A stretch of 64,000 nt of DNA from Streptomyces sp. H27-H1 (lineage in GTDB: Bacteria > Actinomycetota > Actinomycetes > Streptomycetales > Streptomycetaceae): assembly GCF_026627445.1 (NCBI RefSeq), contig NZ_JAPNLJ010000001.1, forward strand, positions 248,001-312,000, in the 5' to 3' direction. Each line of letters opens with the position of its first letter. The stretch's first letter is position 1. A program made the translations under genes and the position numbers. Below, in pieces: positions 9,354-18,049 of the stretch. The notes beneath the pieces were generated by a model. The model made no database searches. It had not been told where the DNA came from and saw only the letters and a program-made list of their open reading frames with translations.

Positions 9354-9887
9354 CTAGAAGCTCGATCGGAGTCGGGCCAGCAGGATGTTGAGATGGTCGA
9401 TGTCCGCGTCGGACCAGCCGGCCAGGGCCTTCTGCAACGCGGTGGTGTGACGCGTGCCGAGCTCGGTGAGGAGCGCGCGGCCCGTTGGGGTCAGGCGCAG
9501 GATCCGGCAGCGGGCGTCGTCGGGGTCGGTGTCGCGGGTGATCCAGCCGCGGTCGGCGGTGTGCGCGACGTGCCGACTGGTCACGGAGATGTCGATGGCC
9601 AGGTACTCGGAGAGGCGGCCGAGCCGCATCTCGCCGTGGCGGTCGAGCACCGTGAGGACGGCGGCCGAACCGGGCGGGCAGTCGGAGGGCAGGCTGCGGG
9701 CGAGGTCGCGCTTGACGGCGCCGATGCCGGTGAGCTGACGGGCCAGTTCCGCGTAGCGCGTGGCCGATCGCGTGGCGGGCGTGGCAGGCGTGGCCGATGC
9801 GGGCGGTGCGGGCAGCGCAGGCAGTTCAGGCAGCGCGGGCGGTACGGGCAGTGCGTGCGGTGTGGTCGATGCGAGCGGTGTGGTCAC
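9354..9887 (-). CDS. MarR-family transcriptional regulator
   Basis: A 177-residue winged-helix regulator. The MarR core starts near residue 50: ARQLTGIGAVKRDL, helix RLGRLSEYLAIDISVTSRHV for recognition, then the wing RDTDPDDARCRILRLT. I chose the GTG at 9887 because GAGGGGGG lies just upstream; an ATG at 9926 would add 13 residues without a site. The N-terminus is an unusual Ala/Pro/Leu run (LPVPPALPELPALPAPPAS) unlike ordinary MarR proteins. It probably controls itself and the downstream exporter through the inverted repeats just upstream. Confidence 0.88.
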   Translation of the reverse strand: MTTPLASTTPHALPVPPALPELPALPAPPASATPATPATRSATRYAELARQLTGIGAVKRDLARSLPSDCPPGSAAVLTVLDRHGEMRLGRLSEYLAIDISVTSRHVAHTADRGWITRDTDPDDARCRILRLTPTGRALLTELGTRHTTALQKALAGWSDADIDHLNILLARLRSSF

Positions 9888-9908
9888 CGGGACCCCCCTC
9901 CGAATGTC

Positions 9909-9941
9909 GTTGCTTCGGGCAACCATAGAAGCAGATGGTTG
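9909..9941. promoter_or_regulatory. Probable MarR operator: inverted repeats upstream of the pump operon
   Basis: CAACCAT (9920-9926) and ATGGTTG (9935-9941) form a 7-bp inverted repeat with an 8-base spacer. A second one, GTTGC-TTCGG-GCAAC, overlaps its left side at 9909-9923. They lie 22-54 bases ahead of the MarR start and in the divergent interval before the small gene at 10007. Sites like this commonly bind MarR dimers, so autorepression is likely but unproven. Confidence 0.6.
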
Positions 9942-10006
9942 TTACAGGCAAATGAATCGGGGGGCTGGGCGGTAAAGGAATCGGAAAACCCGCTAGGGTC
10001 CTGCGC

Positions 10007-10246
10007 ATGGCTGCGAATCACGACTCGAACCACAACTCACCTGTACCCGAGGGCGACTACGACCCCGCGGGCAGTACCCAGATGTTCCGGGCGTTCGTCG
10101 ACGAGCCGGTGCCGGCCCCCGCCGTCCCGGGCTCGCGCATGCAGAACCGTGCCGCGCGCAAGTCCGGACCGGGCGCCGGCCTGTGGATCGGCGTCGGCAT
10201 CGCCGCGGTGGTCCTGATCGCCGTGGTGGCCTGGCTCGCGCTCTGA
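10007..10246 (+). CDS. Small single-span membrane protein
   Basis: A 79-residue protein with a polar, Asn/Pro-rich N-terminus and one clear C-terminal membrane helix (LWIGVGIAAVVLIAVVAWLA) preceded by basic RMQNRAARK residues. This favours the N-terminal part in the cytoplasm. No family is recognised. It is divergent from the MarR gene and shares its promoter region. Just past the stop an 18-bp sequence (GCGCTCTGAGGGCCGTGC) is repeated at 10238-10255 and 10262-10279, which duplicates the end of the coding sequence. Confidence 0.75.
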   Translation: MAANHDSNHNSPVPEGDYDPAGSTQMFRAFVDEPVPAPAVPGSRMQNRAARKSGPGAGLWIGVGIAAVVLIAVVAWLAL

Positions 10247-10340
10247 GGGCCGTGCGCTGAGGCGCTCTGAGGGCCGTGCCCCAAGGGTCGCGCTCTGAGG
10301 CGCCCCGAGGTGGGTGTCGCCCCGCGGTCCGGCCGCCGGC

Positions 10341-11138
10341 TCAGTTCCAGGTGGCCGTGACCTTCTGGGTCTCCACACGCATGCCCAGGGGGACGCGCCA
10401 GGACTCGACGCAGATCCGGTAGGTCTGCGTCTTCTTCGCGCCGCCCGCGATCGGGGCGGGCAGCGGCTGGGTCGAGGTGATGGTGGCCCAGTCGACGCCC
10501 AGGGCGCCGATGATGTGCGTCGCGAAGCTGACCGTGCCCGAACGGGCAGCCTTGCCACCGGTGTTGGTGAAGGTCACCGTGACCTGCTCGCACCAGCGTT
10601 CCGCCGTCGCGGTGCGGGTCGGTGTGCCGATGCTCAGCTTCGCCGGGGTGGCCGGAGGTGGCGCCGGGGCCGTGGGTCCCGGCTTCGGGGGCGGGCTCGA
10701 CGGAGTGCCCGGAGTACCCGGAGTGCCGCCCGGGGTGGTGGGAGGGGTCGTGCCCGGGCCGGTGCCGGGCGGGTTTCCGGAGCCGCCGGGGCTGGTGGAC
10801 GTGCCTCCGCCCGTGGCGCCGCCGGGGGGCTGGGAGCCGGGGACGCCGGTCGGCGTACCGCCCGGGACCGCGCCCGAGGAGCCTGCCGGAACATCGGCCG
10901 AGGTGCCGGCCGACGCGCTGATGGAGGACGCGGAGGATCCCGGCGCCGCCTGCGGGAGCGCCTGGAACTCGACTCCGGCCTTCGGCGCGACGTTCTCCCC
11001 CGCATCCCGTTCCGGACTCAGGGCAGCCGCGCCCACGGCCACGTAGCCGTCGCGCGCCGGGCCGCCGCAGCCGGTCAGGGCGGCGGCAGTCGTGGCGCAC
11101 AGGACGAGGATGGCAGCTGGCCGGGATGCTCTTGGCAT
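10341..11138 (-). CDS. Predicted lipoprotein with Gly/Pro/Thr-rich stalk
   Basis: A 265-residue protein beginning with a lipoprotein signal: RPAAILVLCATTAAALTGCGG, with lipobox ALTGC and Cys24. Residues about 70-160 are a low-complexity Gly/Pro/Ser/Thr stalk. The last 100 residues form a compact beta-rich domain with two Cys (CEQVTVTF... and RICVES), similar in feel to carbohydrate-binding or DUF4232-like beta sandwiches, though I cannot assign it. It should be anchored outside the membrane. It lies upstream of two sigma genes on the same strand with about 95 bases between. Confidence 0.8.
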   Translation of the reverse strand: MPRASRPAAILVLCATTAAALTGCGGPARDGYVAVGAAALSPERDAGENVAPKAGVEFQALPQAAPGSSASSISASAGTSADVPAGSSGAVPGGTPTGVPGSQPPGGATGGGTSTSPGGSGNPPGTGPGTTPPTTPGGTPGTPGTPSSPPPKPGPTAPAPPPATPAKLSIGTPTRTATAERWCEQVTVTFTNTGGKAARSGTVSFATHIIGALGVDWATITSTQPLPAPIAGGAKKTQTYRICVESWRVPLGMRVETQKVTATWN

Positions 11139-11232
11139 CCCGGCAGTTTTCCTGACGTCTCGTCAATTGGGAAGTGGCTGCGGTGGATTGCCCCGGTGCA
11201 CCGGTACGCCGGTACACCGTCGGACGGGGCGG

Positions 11233-12087
11233 CTACTCGCCGATCAGGCCGACGCGGAGCTGCGCGAGGGTGCGGGTGAGCAGCCGGGAGACGTGCATCT
11301 GGGAGATGCCGACCTCTTCGCCGATCTGGGACTGCGTCATGTTCGCGAAGAACCGGAGCATGATGATCTGCCGCTCCCGGGGCGGGAGTTTGGCCAGCAG
11401 CGGCTTGAGCGACTCGCGGTACTCGACGCCCTCCAGCGCGGTGTCCTCGTACCCGAGCCGGTCCGCGAGGGAGCCCTCGCCGCCCTCGTCCTCGGGAGAG
11501 GGCGAGTCGAGCGAGGAGGCGGTGTACGCGTTGCCCACGGCGAGGCCGTCGACGACGTCCTCCTCCGAGACCCCGAGCACGGCCGCGAGCTCCGGCACGG
11601 TCGGCGAGCGGTCCAGTTTCTGGGCGAGCTCGTCGCTGGCCTTGGTGAGGGCCAGACGCAGCTCCTGGAGCCGGCGCGGGACGCGCACGGACCAGGAGGT
11701 GTCCCGGAAGAACCGTTTGATCTCACCGACGACCGTCGGCATGGCGAAGGTCGGGAACTCCACGCCGCGTTCGCAGTCGAACCGGTCGATGGCCTTGATC
11801 AGCCCGATCGTGCCGACCTGGACGATGTCCTCCATCGGCTCGTTGCGGCTGCGGAAGCGGGCCGCGGCGTAGCGCACCAGGGGGAGGTTCAGCTCGATCA
11901 GGGTGTCGCGTACGTACGTCCGCTCGGGACTGTCCGCTTCGAGGCCGGCGAGCCGGTGGAAGAGGGAGCGGGAGAGGGTTCGGGTGTCGATCCGGGTGTC
12001 GATGGCTTCCGAGCGGTGGGACACTGCCGGCGCTTCACGCTGCTTGACGAGCGTGAGCACCTTGGAGCTGCCCTGGTCTACGGACAT
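11233..12087 (-). CDS. sigN: SigB/SigF/SigG-family RNA polymerase sigma factor (SigN-like)
   Basis: A 284-residue sigma-70 factor of the stress/sporulation SigB-F-G group. Region 2 has [20 protein letters not shown] and [19 protein letters not shown]. Region 3 begins with VPRRLQELRL. Region 4 carries the helix-turn-helix [20 protein letters not shown]. Region 1.1 is absent, as expected. It closely resembles the neighbouring sigma gene. In Streptomyces the pair at this locus is sigN and sigF, so the symbol is assigned by position and similarity. Such factors act late in aerial growth and are normally held by anti-sigma factors, none of which is encoded here. Confidence 0.88.
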   Translation of the reverse strand: MSVDQGSSKVLTLVKQREAPAVSHRSEAIDTRIDTRTLSRSLFHRLAGLEADSPERTYVRDTLIELNLPLVRYAAARFRSRNEPMEDIVQVGTIGLIKAIDRFDCERGVEFPTFAMPTVVGEIKRFFRDTSWSVRVPRRLQELRLALTKASDELAQKLDRSPTVPELAAVLGVSEEDVVDGLAVGNAYTASSLDSPSPEDEGGEGSLADRLGYEDTALEGVEYRESLKPLLAKLPPRERQIIMLRFFANMTQSQIGEEVGISQMHVSRLLTRTLAQLRVGLIGE

Positions 12088-12332
12088 GCCACCCCCTTGA
12101 GGTCGCGGACGGTCGCGCTTCTCTGCGTGCCCGTCGGAGGAACGCAGCCTCCACCTGAATACCGGAGGCGGGGCTGCGGCAAACGCGGTTCCAGCAGAAT
12201 GTCACATGTCGGCAACACGCTGTAGCGCCATGTCGACAAGTATCTCCAGCGACAGAACGCGATAGACCTGCTCTAGGGCGGGAAAATGCCGGTCTGTCGG
12301 GAATCGTGTGGATTGATCTCCACTCGATCCGG

Positions 12333-13265
12333 CTAAGCCTCGATCCTGTTTGCGGATCGCAGCCGGGCGAAGCTCCGGGCGAGGAGCCGGGAGACGTGCA
12401 TCTGGGAGACGCCGAGCTCGGCGCTGATCTGCGACTGCGTCAGGTTGTTGTAGTACCGCAGCAGGAGGATCCGCTGCTCGCGCTCGGGCAGCTGTACGAG
12501 CAGGTGGCGCACCAGGTCGCGGTGTTCCACGCCGGCCAGCTCGGGGTCCTCGTAGCCGAGGCGGTCGAGCAGTCCGGGAAGCCCGTCGCCCTCCTGGGCG
12601 GCCTCCAGGGAGGTCGCGTGGTAGCTGCGGCCGGCCTCGATGCAGGAGAGCACCTCGTCCTCGCCGATGCGCAGCCGCTCGGCGATCTCGGGGGTGGTGG
12701 GGTTGCGGCCGTGGAGGGTGGTGAGGTCCTCGGTGGCGGCGTTGACCTGGACCCACAGCTCGTGGAGGCGTCGCGGGACGTGGACGGTGCGGACGTTGTC
12801 GCGGAAGTACCGCTTGATCTCGCCCACGACGGTCGGCATCGCGAAGGTCGGGAACTGCACCCCGCGCTCGGGGTCGAACCGGTCGATCGCGTTGATCAGC
12901 CCGATCGTGCCGACCTGGACCACGTCCTCCATCGGCTCGTTGCGGCTGCGGAAGCGGGCGGCCGCGTACCGGACGAGCGGGATGTTGGCCTCGATGAGGG
13001 CCCCGCGGACCCGGCTGTGCTCGCTGGTGCCCGGCTGCAGGTTCTTCAGCTGCCCGAAGAGGACCTGGGTGAGGGCCCGGGTGTCCGCGCCCCGGCTCGG
13101 AGGTCTGGGGGCGACCGGGAGCTCCCCGGGAGCCTCCTGCTGGGGCGGTACGTGGGACTCCTGCGGCGGTGCCTGCGCCGGGTCCCGGTGCGGTTCCTGT
13201 GGGTGCTCCTGCTGCGGGTCCTGCTGGGGCGGCACCTCAGGCGCAGTACTGGCCGGCACGGTCAC
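12333..13265 (-). CDS. sigF: Sporulation sigma factor SigF
   Basis: A 310-residue SigB/F/G-group sigma factor. After a Pro/Gln-rich N-terminal tail of about 55 residues come [16 protein letters not shown], region 2 ([20 protein letters not shown] and [15 protein letters not shown]), region 3 and region 4 ([20 protein letters not shown]). In Streptomyces SigF works late in spore maturation and pigment formation. The start is GTG at 13265, with GAAGGGGTGGC upstream; a GTG two codons later is also possible. The 245-base gap before the sigN-like gene probably holds a separate promoter. The Pro/Gln tail looks longer than usual. Confidence 0.88.
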   Translation of the reverse strand: MTVPASTAPEVPPQQDPQQEHPQEPHRDPAQAPPQESHVPPQQEAPGELPVAPRPPSRGADTRALTQVLFGQLKNLQPGTSEHSRVRGALIEANIPLVRYAAARFRSRNEPMEDVVQVGTIGLINAIDRFDPERGVQFPTFAMPTVVGEIKRYFRDNVRTVHVPRRLHELWVQVNAATEDLTTLHGRNPTTPEIAERLRIGEDEVLSCIEAGRSYHATSLEAAQEGDGLPGLLDRLGYEDPELAGVEHRDLVRHLLVQLPEREQRILLLRYYNNLTQSQISAELGVSQMHVSRLLARSFARLRSANRIEA

Positions 13266-13411
13266 GCCACCCCTTCACGTCACGTCATCAACTCATCCGT
13301 CAAAAGCGGTCATAGCATCACAAGACATGTGCACTGTGTGCAAGCACCTCATATCTCCGTGTTGAGGGCGAGTTGGACATACCCGGGCATCATGCCCCGT
13401 GTCCGAGAACG

Positions 13412-13446
13412 CAAAAAGCCCCCCACCCGTCGGAGTGGGGGGCCGG
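13412..13446 (-). terminator. Rho-independent terminator for the small gene at 13477-13638
   Basis: A 9-bp stem (GCCCCCCAC at 13418-13426 with GTGGGGGGC at 13435-13443) is followed, on the minus strand, by TTTTTGC. This is a rare U-tract terminator for this genome. It lies just downstream of the small membrane-protein gene and separates it from sigF. Confidence 0.85.
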
Positions 13447-13476
13447 AAAGTCCGGAAACCGCTTCGGCGTACGGGT

Positions 13477-13638
13477 TCAGCGCACCAGTTCGGTCATGAA
13501 ATCGCCGATCGCCGTTGCGGCATCCGAGATGCCTTGGAAACCTATTTTCACCATATCGGCGGCTTTTTCGGGCTGAGTGATGATGACGAAGAGGACGAAG
13601 ACGACGAGGGCGCCCGAGAGCAGCTTCTTGGTATCCAC
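13477..13638 (-). CDS. Small membrane protein, conserved-looking
   Basis: A protein of about 53 residues: KKLLSGALVVFVLFVIITQP is one membrane helix near the N-terminus, followed by an amphipathic tail (EKAADMVKIGFQGISDA). I prefer the GTG at 13638, which has GGGGAGG upstream at a rather long spacing; the frame remains open 11 codons further. No known family is recognised. It sits between sigF and the 6C RNA, and its own U-tract terminator argues that it is really expressed. Confidence 0.7.
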   Translation of the reverse strand: MDTKKLLSGALVVFVLFVIITQPEKAADMVKIGFQGISDAATAIGDFMTELVR

Positions 13639-13844
13639 GTGCGCTGTCGGCCTCCCCAACCGGTCCTGCAAGGTCGGGGGAGTCTATCCGCTCGCGTTCG
13701 AACACTCACCTGCCCTTTAGGGACCAATGACCTGGCGGAGCGGGCCCTTTGCCGGTGTGCCGACGGCCTCGGACGGCGCAGTATTGAACACGAGCCCACC
13801 GGTTCTGGCAGGAAATCGGTGAGCGAGGGACAGGACCTCACTGC

Positions 13845-13990
13845 GGGGTCCGAGCCGCAAGCTTCCCCCCTGACTGCGGCTTGGACTGGCAGGTTCCGTC
13901 CTCATCGGGGGAAGTGGCTTGTCCCCCCGATGCCACTTCCCCCGTCCCAACCGTTGAAGGTCCCGACTCAGGTCGGGGCCTTCTTCGCGT
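13845..13990 (+). ncRNA. 6C small RNA
   Basis: Two consecutive hairpins each expose exactly six cytosines in the loop, the hallmark of the actinobacterial 6C RNA. Hairpin 1 pairs AGCCGCA (13853-13859) with TGCGGCT (13875-13881), with CCCCCC at 13865-13870. Hairpin 2 pairs GAAGTGGC (13911-13918) with GCCACTTC (13932-13939), with CCCCCC at 13923-13928. An 11-bp terminator-like hairpin (13957-13982, one G-U pair) follows. The 5' end is not fixed; bases 13690-13845 hold no gene and probably the promoter. C-rich loops of this kind are thought to bind G-rich mRNA regions. Confidence 0.85.
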
Positions 13991-14026
13991 TGTCCGCCGA
14001 ACGGTTTCCGCCCGGTTCCCGCCCGG

Positions 14027-14314
14027 CTACTCCAGGCCGCCGGCGAGGTCGGTGATCGGCTGGACCGGGGCGATCACGGGCGCGAGCTGGTTCGGCAGCT
14101 CCATCAGCTGGTTGAGCTGGTTCAGGCCGCCGCTGACCTGCCCGCCGATCTCCTGTACCGAGGACGGGGAGGCGCCCTCCGGCACGCCCTGCGGCGCCGG
14201 CAGGTCGGGGAGGGTGAGGGGGGCGATCGGGGCGGCGGAGGCGGCGGGAGCCGCGAGGCCCGCGGCGGCCCCCGCGAGGGCGAAGGCGGCGAGGATGCGC
14301 TGGGTCTTGGTCAT
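14027..14314 (-). CDS. Small secreted protein
   Basis: A 95-residue protein with a clear Sec signal: MTKTQRILAAFALAGAAAGL, then cleavage near PAASA-AP. The mature part of about 65 residues is Pro/Leu/Gln-rich (LPDLPAPQGVPEG, then GGLNQLNQLMELPNQLAPV) without cysteines. I chose the ATG at 14314, which places the signal right at the start. No family is assigned; small secreted proteins of this type are frequent in Streptomyces. It lies downstream of the tRNA-Ser terminator on the same strand. Confidence 0.75.
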   Translation of the reverse strand: MTKTQRILAAFALAGAAAGLAAPAASAAPIAPLTLPDLPAPQGVPEGASPSSVQEIGGQVSGGLNQLNQLMELPNQLAPVIAPVQPITDLAGGLE

Positions 14315-14408
14315 GCCGTGACAACGGCCGAGGGCGCGGGCGGTCACGCGGGTGTCCCCCGGAAGCCGGATGCCTGCAGCCGAACGCCGAGCGGCAAACG
14401 GCAAACGC

Positions 14409-14442
14409 CGAAAGCCCCGACCCTTGCGGGGCGGGGCTTTCG
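14409..14442 (-). terminator. Terminator of tRNA-Ser(CGA)
   Basis: A perfect 11-bp inverted repeat (CGAAAGCCCCG at 14409-14419 and CGGGGCTTTCG at 14432-14442) lies 8 bases past the 3' end of the tRNA on the minus strand. The T-rich lower arm adds a partial U-tract. Confidence 0.8.
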
Positions 14443-14449
14443 ATCAGTG

Positions 14450-14536
14450 CGGTAGCGGTGGGATTTGAACCCACGGATAGCTTGCACCATCACACGCTTT
14501 CGAGGCGTGCTCCTTCGGCCGCTCGGACACGCTACC
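14450..14536 (-). tRNA. tRNA-Ser(CGA)
   Basis: An 87-base class II tRNA read on the minus strand. The acceptor stem is GGTAGCG/CGCTACC with discriminator G. The anticodon stem CACGC/GCGTG holds loop CTCGAAA, hence anticodon CGA for UCG codons. A long variable arm (TGATGGTGCAAGCTATC) and a T-arm with GGTTCAAATCC complete it. CCA is not encoded. A terminator follows directly, and tadA lies upstream. Confidence 0.96.
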
Positions 14537-14582
14537 GAGAGAGAGCTTAGCCCAAGGAGACCCGTGCTCTGAAATCCATACC

Positions 14583-15089
14583 TCAGAGCTCGCGGAAGAA
14601 GTCCGTGAGCTGTCGGGCGCACTCCCCCGCGAGCACACCGGCGATGACCTCGGGCCGGTGATTGAGCCTGCGGTCCCGTACGAGGTCCCACAGCGACCCC
14701 GCGGCGCCCGCCTTCTCGTCGGACGCCCCGTAGACGACCCGGGCCACCCGTGACTGCACGAGGGCGCCCGCGCACATCACGCACGGCTCCAGGGTCACCA
14801 CGAGGGTGCATCCCGGAAGCCGCCATTCCCCCAGGGCGGCGGCCGCCCGGCGCAGCGCCAGTACCTCGGCGTGCGCCGTCGGGTCGCCGGTCGCCTCCCG
14901 CTCGTTGTGCCCGGCGGCGAGGAGCTTGCCGTCCGGGCCGAGCACCACGGCGCCGACCGGCACGTCGCCGGCCGGCACCGCCCGGGCGGCCTCCTGGAGC
15001 GCCAGGCGCATGGAGTCCTGCCACGGGTCCCGTACGGGATCGGGTGCGTACGGGGTGGGCTGCGGGGTGTGGTGGTGCGCGGGGACCAC
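14583..15089 (-). CDS. tadA: tRNA-specific adenosine deaminase TadA
   Basis: A 168-residue zinc deaminase that converts A34 to inosine in tRNA-Arg(ACG). The cytidine-deaminase-fold motifs are complete: HAE (PTAHAEVLAL) and PCVMC (TLEPCVMCAGALVQSR). The length is normal apart from a His/Pro-rich N-terminal extension of about 20 residues. The GTG start at 15089 shares one base with the TAG stop of the upstream gene. That gene encodes the protein usually found beside TadA in actinobacteria, so the two form a coupled operon. Confidence 0.94.
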   Translation of the reverse strand: MVPAHHHTPQPTPYAPDPVRDPWQDSMRLALQEAARAVPAGDVPVGAVVLGPDGKLLAAGHNEREATGDPTAHAEVLALRRAAAALGEWRLPGCTLVVTLEPCVMCAGALVQSRVARVVYGASDEKAGAAGSLWDLVRDRRLNHRPEVIAGVLAGECARQLTDFFREL

Positions 15090-15670
15090 TAGCGGACGGC
15101 CTCCAGTACCTCGGTGGCGCCGAGGGATTCGGCGATCTCCGAGAGCGCGTCCCCGTTCAGGGTCATCAGTTGTCGGTTGCTGACCCCGAGGTCGTCGAGC
15201 AGCCTTGGGTCGCCGAGCGGGCCGGCGGGTGCCGGTTCGGCGCCGGCCCGGACATCGTCGTCCGCGTCCGTGTCGTCAGGGTTCTCCTCGTCTCTGTCGG
15301 CGGGGTCGCCGTCCGGGTAAGAGGCGGTGACCTCGTCCTCGCCGTCCTCGGTGCCGTCGAGGTCCAGCTCGTCGAGTTCGTCGTCCTCTTCGTCCTTGCC
15401 GAGCAGTTCGTCGGTCAGCATCGACCCGTAGGAGCTGCGGGAGGCGGCGGAGGCGTTGGACACGTAGTAGCGCGGGTCCTCTTCACCGTCCACCCGGACG
15501 ACCCCGAACCAGGTGTCCTCCTGTTCGATGAGGGCTACCACCGTGTCGTCGTCGACAGAGGCGGAGCGGGCGAGATCGATCAGATCACTCAGGGACTCGA
15601 CGACGTCGAGTTCCATGTCGCTCGCTTCCCACCCGTCTTCGGTGCGCGCGAGCAGTGCGGCGAAATACAC
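15089..15670 (-). CDS. tRNA adenosine deaminase-associated protein
   Basis: A 193-residue acidic protein beginning MYFAALLARTEDGWEA with a conserved-looking alpha/beta N-terminal part (about 1-85: LDVVESLSDLIDLARSA, then IEQEDTWFGVVRVDGEED). A very Asp/Glu-rich linker (about 90-145) leads to a C-terminal helix-rich end (LGDPRLLDDLGVSNRQLM). It matches the actinobacterial family that travels with tadA (TIGR03941 type). Its biochemical role is unknown. It is directly coupled to tadA by a one-base overlap. Confidence 0.87.
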   Translation of the reverse strand: MYFAALLARTEDGWEASDMELDVVESLSDLIDLARSASVDDDTVVALIEQEDTWFGVVRVDGEEDPRYYVSNASAASRSSYGSMLTDELLGKDEEDDELDELDLDGTEDGEDEVTASYPDGDPADRDEENPDDTDADDDVRAGAEPAPAGPLGDPRLLDDLGVSNRQLMTLNGDALSEIAESLGATEVLEAVR

Positions 15671-15946
15671 CGTGACTCTCCCACTGGTCGTAGGCGTGCC
15701 GGTTGGAGGTCCCCCCGGCCGGAGGTGGGTGGGGGTGGAACGGCTGTCGTGCTCGCCGTTTCGTAACCCCGCCCAGTCGGCATCGTGGCAGAAACGGAGC
15801 CATTGCGAGAGGTCTTCCGCACCGTGGCGCTGGCCGCGCGTGTTGTACGGGGCCTCGAGCTGGGGGCGGGACGGCGGCCGGGCGGCGGCCGGGGACCCGG
15901 CGCGTCGGGTCCCCGGCGGGACTCGGGCGGGGCCTCCCGGCAGGGC

Positions 15947-16120
15947 TCACCAGCGGAAGGTGCGCATGCGCATCTGCTGGCGCATGCGGGCGGCGCGGGC
16001 GCGTCTGGGCTGGACCCGGTCACGCAGTTCCCGGGCTTCGTGCAGGTCACGGAGGAACTGCGCGCGCCGGGCTCGGCGCTGCGCCGTGGTCTCCAGTGGC
16101 TCGTGATCGTCGTCGGGCAT
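15947..16120 (-). CDS. Small basic protein, unknown function
   Basis: A 57-residue frame starting with ATG at 16120 (MPDDDHEPLETTAQRRARR) and ending MRQQMRMRTFRW. After an acidic start it is strongly Arg-rich and predicted fully helical, with many heptad-like positions. I recognise no family. It lies between the stress protein and the tadA operon on the same strand. It is the only coherent reading of an otherwise empty 590-base stretch. Confidence is moderate because it is short and the composition is biased. Confidence 0.55.
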   Translation of the reverse strand: MPDDDHEPLETTAQRRARRAQFLRDLHEARELRDRVQPRRARAARMRQQMRMRTFRW

Positions 16121-16260
16121 GGGTCACCAACCCTGGCTGGTCCGGTCCGTCCCCCGAACCCCCACCTTCCCTCGGACCAGCCGTTTGATGCCAGCTTCCG
16201 CCATGACCATGAATGGATTCGGTCCGATTGCGACAATCCCGGCGAGTTCGGTCGCGGCGG

Positions 16261-17214
16261 CTACGCGGACCCTTCCGGGGACTCGGAGAGGGTCGGGACG
16301 ACCGCCACCGGCCCGTGGGCGTGCTGCAGCACGGCGTTCGCGACCGAGCCGATCATCAGCGACCGGATGTGCCGGCGCGGGTGGTGGCGGCCCACGACGA
16401 CCAGCGCCGCCGAGTTCGAGGTGGCGACCAGGCGCCCGGCCGCGTCCCCGGGCACCGCGGCCTGTTCGACGCTCACGCCGGGGTACTTCGCCCGGAACGG
16501 TGCGAGCCGCTCGGACTGCGAGCGCAGCATCTCCCGCTCGGCGGGCACCGCGTTCTCGTCCTCCCCCACCAGCGCCTCCGGCGGGATCACCGCGAACGGG
16601 CTGTCGATCACCATCGTCGGCGACGGCGGGATGCTGTACGCCGAGACCACCTGGAGGCCGGTCCCCCGCGCGGCGGCCTCCGTGAACGCGAACTCCAGTA
16701 CGTTGTCGGGCGTCTCCGCGGCGTGCAGTCCGAGCACCACCCGGCCGGCCGAGGGCTGGGCGGCCACCTCCACTCCACGCGCCTCGTGCGCGACCACGAC
16801 CACGGGGCAGGCGGCGCTGGTGGCCACGGCGCGGCTGTTCGAGCCGAGCAGCAGCGAGGCGAAGCCGCCGCGGCCCCGGGAGCCCATCACCAGCATCCGG
16901 GCACCCTCGCCGACCTGCCGCAGGGCTTCCGGGACGGAGCCCTCCAGGGACTCGTAGCGGACTTCGGAGGGCAGCGGGCCTCCTGCGGCCAGGTGGGCCC
17001 GTATCCGCGCGCTGACGGGGTCCTCGGTGCCTTCGGGCTCGGCGGCGTCGTACAGCGAGGAGCGGCGCGCCGCGTACAGCTGGGCACTGTCGGACAGCAC
17101 GTGGGCGACGAGGAGCCCGGCGCCGTGGCGTACTGCCGCGGCCCTTGCCCACTCCAGGGCCTTGAGGCTGTGTTCGGATCCGTCGACGGCGGCGATCACC
17201 ATGGGGTGGGTCAT
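16261..17214 (-). CDS. Universal stress protein, two UspA domains
   Basis: A 317-residue tandem UspA protein. Domain 1 (about 1-150) has AAVDGSEHSLKALEWA and the ATP-binding glycine motif MGSRGRGGFASLLLGSNS. Domain 2 (about 160-310) has VVLGLHAAETPDNVLEFA and a degenerate GRHHPRRHIRSLMIGSVAN. The ATG at 17214 puts the first strand at once; upstream in-frame codons lack a ribosome site. Family members respond to hypoxia or stress and may bind ATP. It is divergent from upp. Confidence 0.9.
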   Translation of the reverse strand: MTHPMVIAAVDGSEHSLKALEWARAAAVRHGAGLLVAHVLSDSAQLYAARRSSLYDAAEPEGTEDPVSARIRAHLAAGGPLPSEVRYESLEGSVPEALRQVGEGARMLVMGSRGRGGFASLLLGSNSRAVATSAACPVVVVAHEARGVEVAAQPSAGRVVLGLHAAETPDNVLEFAFTEAAARGTGLQVVSAYSIPPSPTMVIDSPFAVIPPEALVGEDENAVPAEREMLRSQSERLAPFRAKYPGVSVEQAAVPGDAAGRLVATSNSAALVVVGRHHPRRHIRSLMIGSVANAVLQHAHGPVAVVPTLSESPEGSA

Positions 17215-17392
17215 CCGTCCAGCGTGCTGGGGGTCCGGGCGGGCCGCATCTCCAGGGGTTTGCGGGCGTGGCTGCCGCTTCGGGCACGAACGGGTGGGCA
17301 CAGCGCGTAGCCTTTTGGGTGTGGGTCGCGTGTTTGCGGCCGTTTGCGCAGGTCGCAGGTGGAAGCCTGGCAGCTGAGTCTTGGAGGATGTT

Positions 17393-18028
17393 GTGCGTTT
17401 GCAGGTCGTGGATCACCCGTTGGTGGCGCACAAACTGACCACCCTGCGCGACAAGCGCACCGACTCCGCCACCTTCCGGCGGCTCGCCGACGAGCTGGTG
17501 ACCCTGCTCGCGTACGAGGCCACCCGGGACGTGCGCACCGAGCAGGCCGACATCGTCACCCCGGTCGGTCCGACCACCGGCGTGAAGCTCTCCTACCCGC
17601 GGCCGCTGGTCGTACCGATCCTGCGCGCCGGTCTCGGCATGCTCGACGGCATGGTGCGGCTGCTGCCGACCGCCGAGGTGGGCTTCCTCGGCATGGTCCG
17701 CAACGAGGAGACCCTGGAGGCCTCCACGTACGCGACACGCATGCCGGAGGACCTCTCGGGCCGCCAGGTCTACGTGGTGGACCCGATGCTCGCCACCGGC
17801 GGCACGCTCGTCGCGGCGATCAAGGAGCTCATCAAGCGCGGTGCGGACGATGTGACCGCGGTGGTGCTGCTGGCCGCGCCCGAGGGCGTCGAGATCATGG
17901 AGCGCGAGCTGGCGGGCACGCCGGTGACGGTGGTGACGGCCGCGGTGGACGAGCGGCTCAACGAGCACGGATACATCGTGCCGGGGCTGGGCGACGCGGG
18001 CGACCGCATGTACGGCTCGGCCGAGTAG
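17393..18028 (+). CDS. upp: Uracil phosphoribosyltransferase
   Basis: A 211-residue enzyme that converts uracil plus PRPP to UMP in pyrimidine salvage. The PRPP loop [10 protein letters not shown] and the C-terminal uracil-binding [16 protein letters not shown] are intact, and the N-terminal [17 protein letters not shown] is typical. The GTG at 17393 follows GGAGG by six bases, giving the family's usual length; an earlier in-frame TTG overlaps the ribosome site and is unlikely. It stands alone with a convergent neighbour 22 bases downstream. Confidence 0.96.
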   Translation: MRLQVVDHPLVAHKLTTLRDKRTDSATFRRLADELVTLLAYEATRDVRTEQADIVTPVGPTTGVKLSYPRPLVVPILRAGLGMLDGMVRLLPTAEVGFLGMVRNEETLEASTYATRMPEDLSGRQVYVVDPMLATGGTLVAAIKELIKRGADDVTAVVLLAAPEGVEIMERELAGTPVTVVTAAVDERLNEHGYIVPGLGDAGDRMYGSAE

Positions 18029-18049
18029 CCCGGCTTCCCCCTCAGGGGG

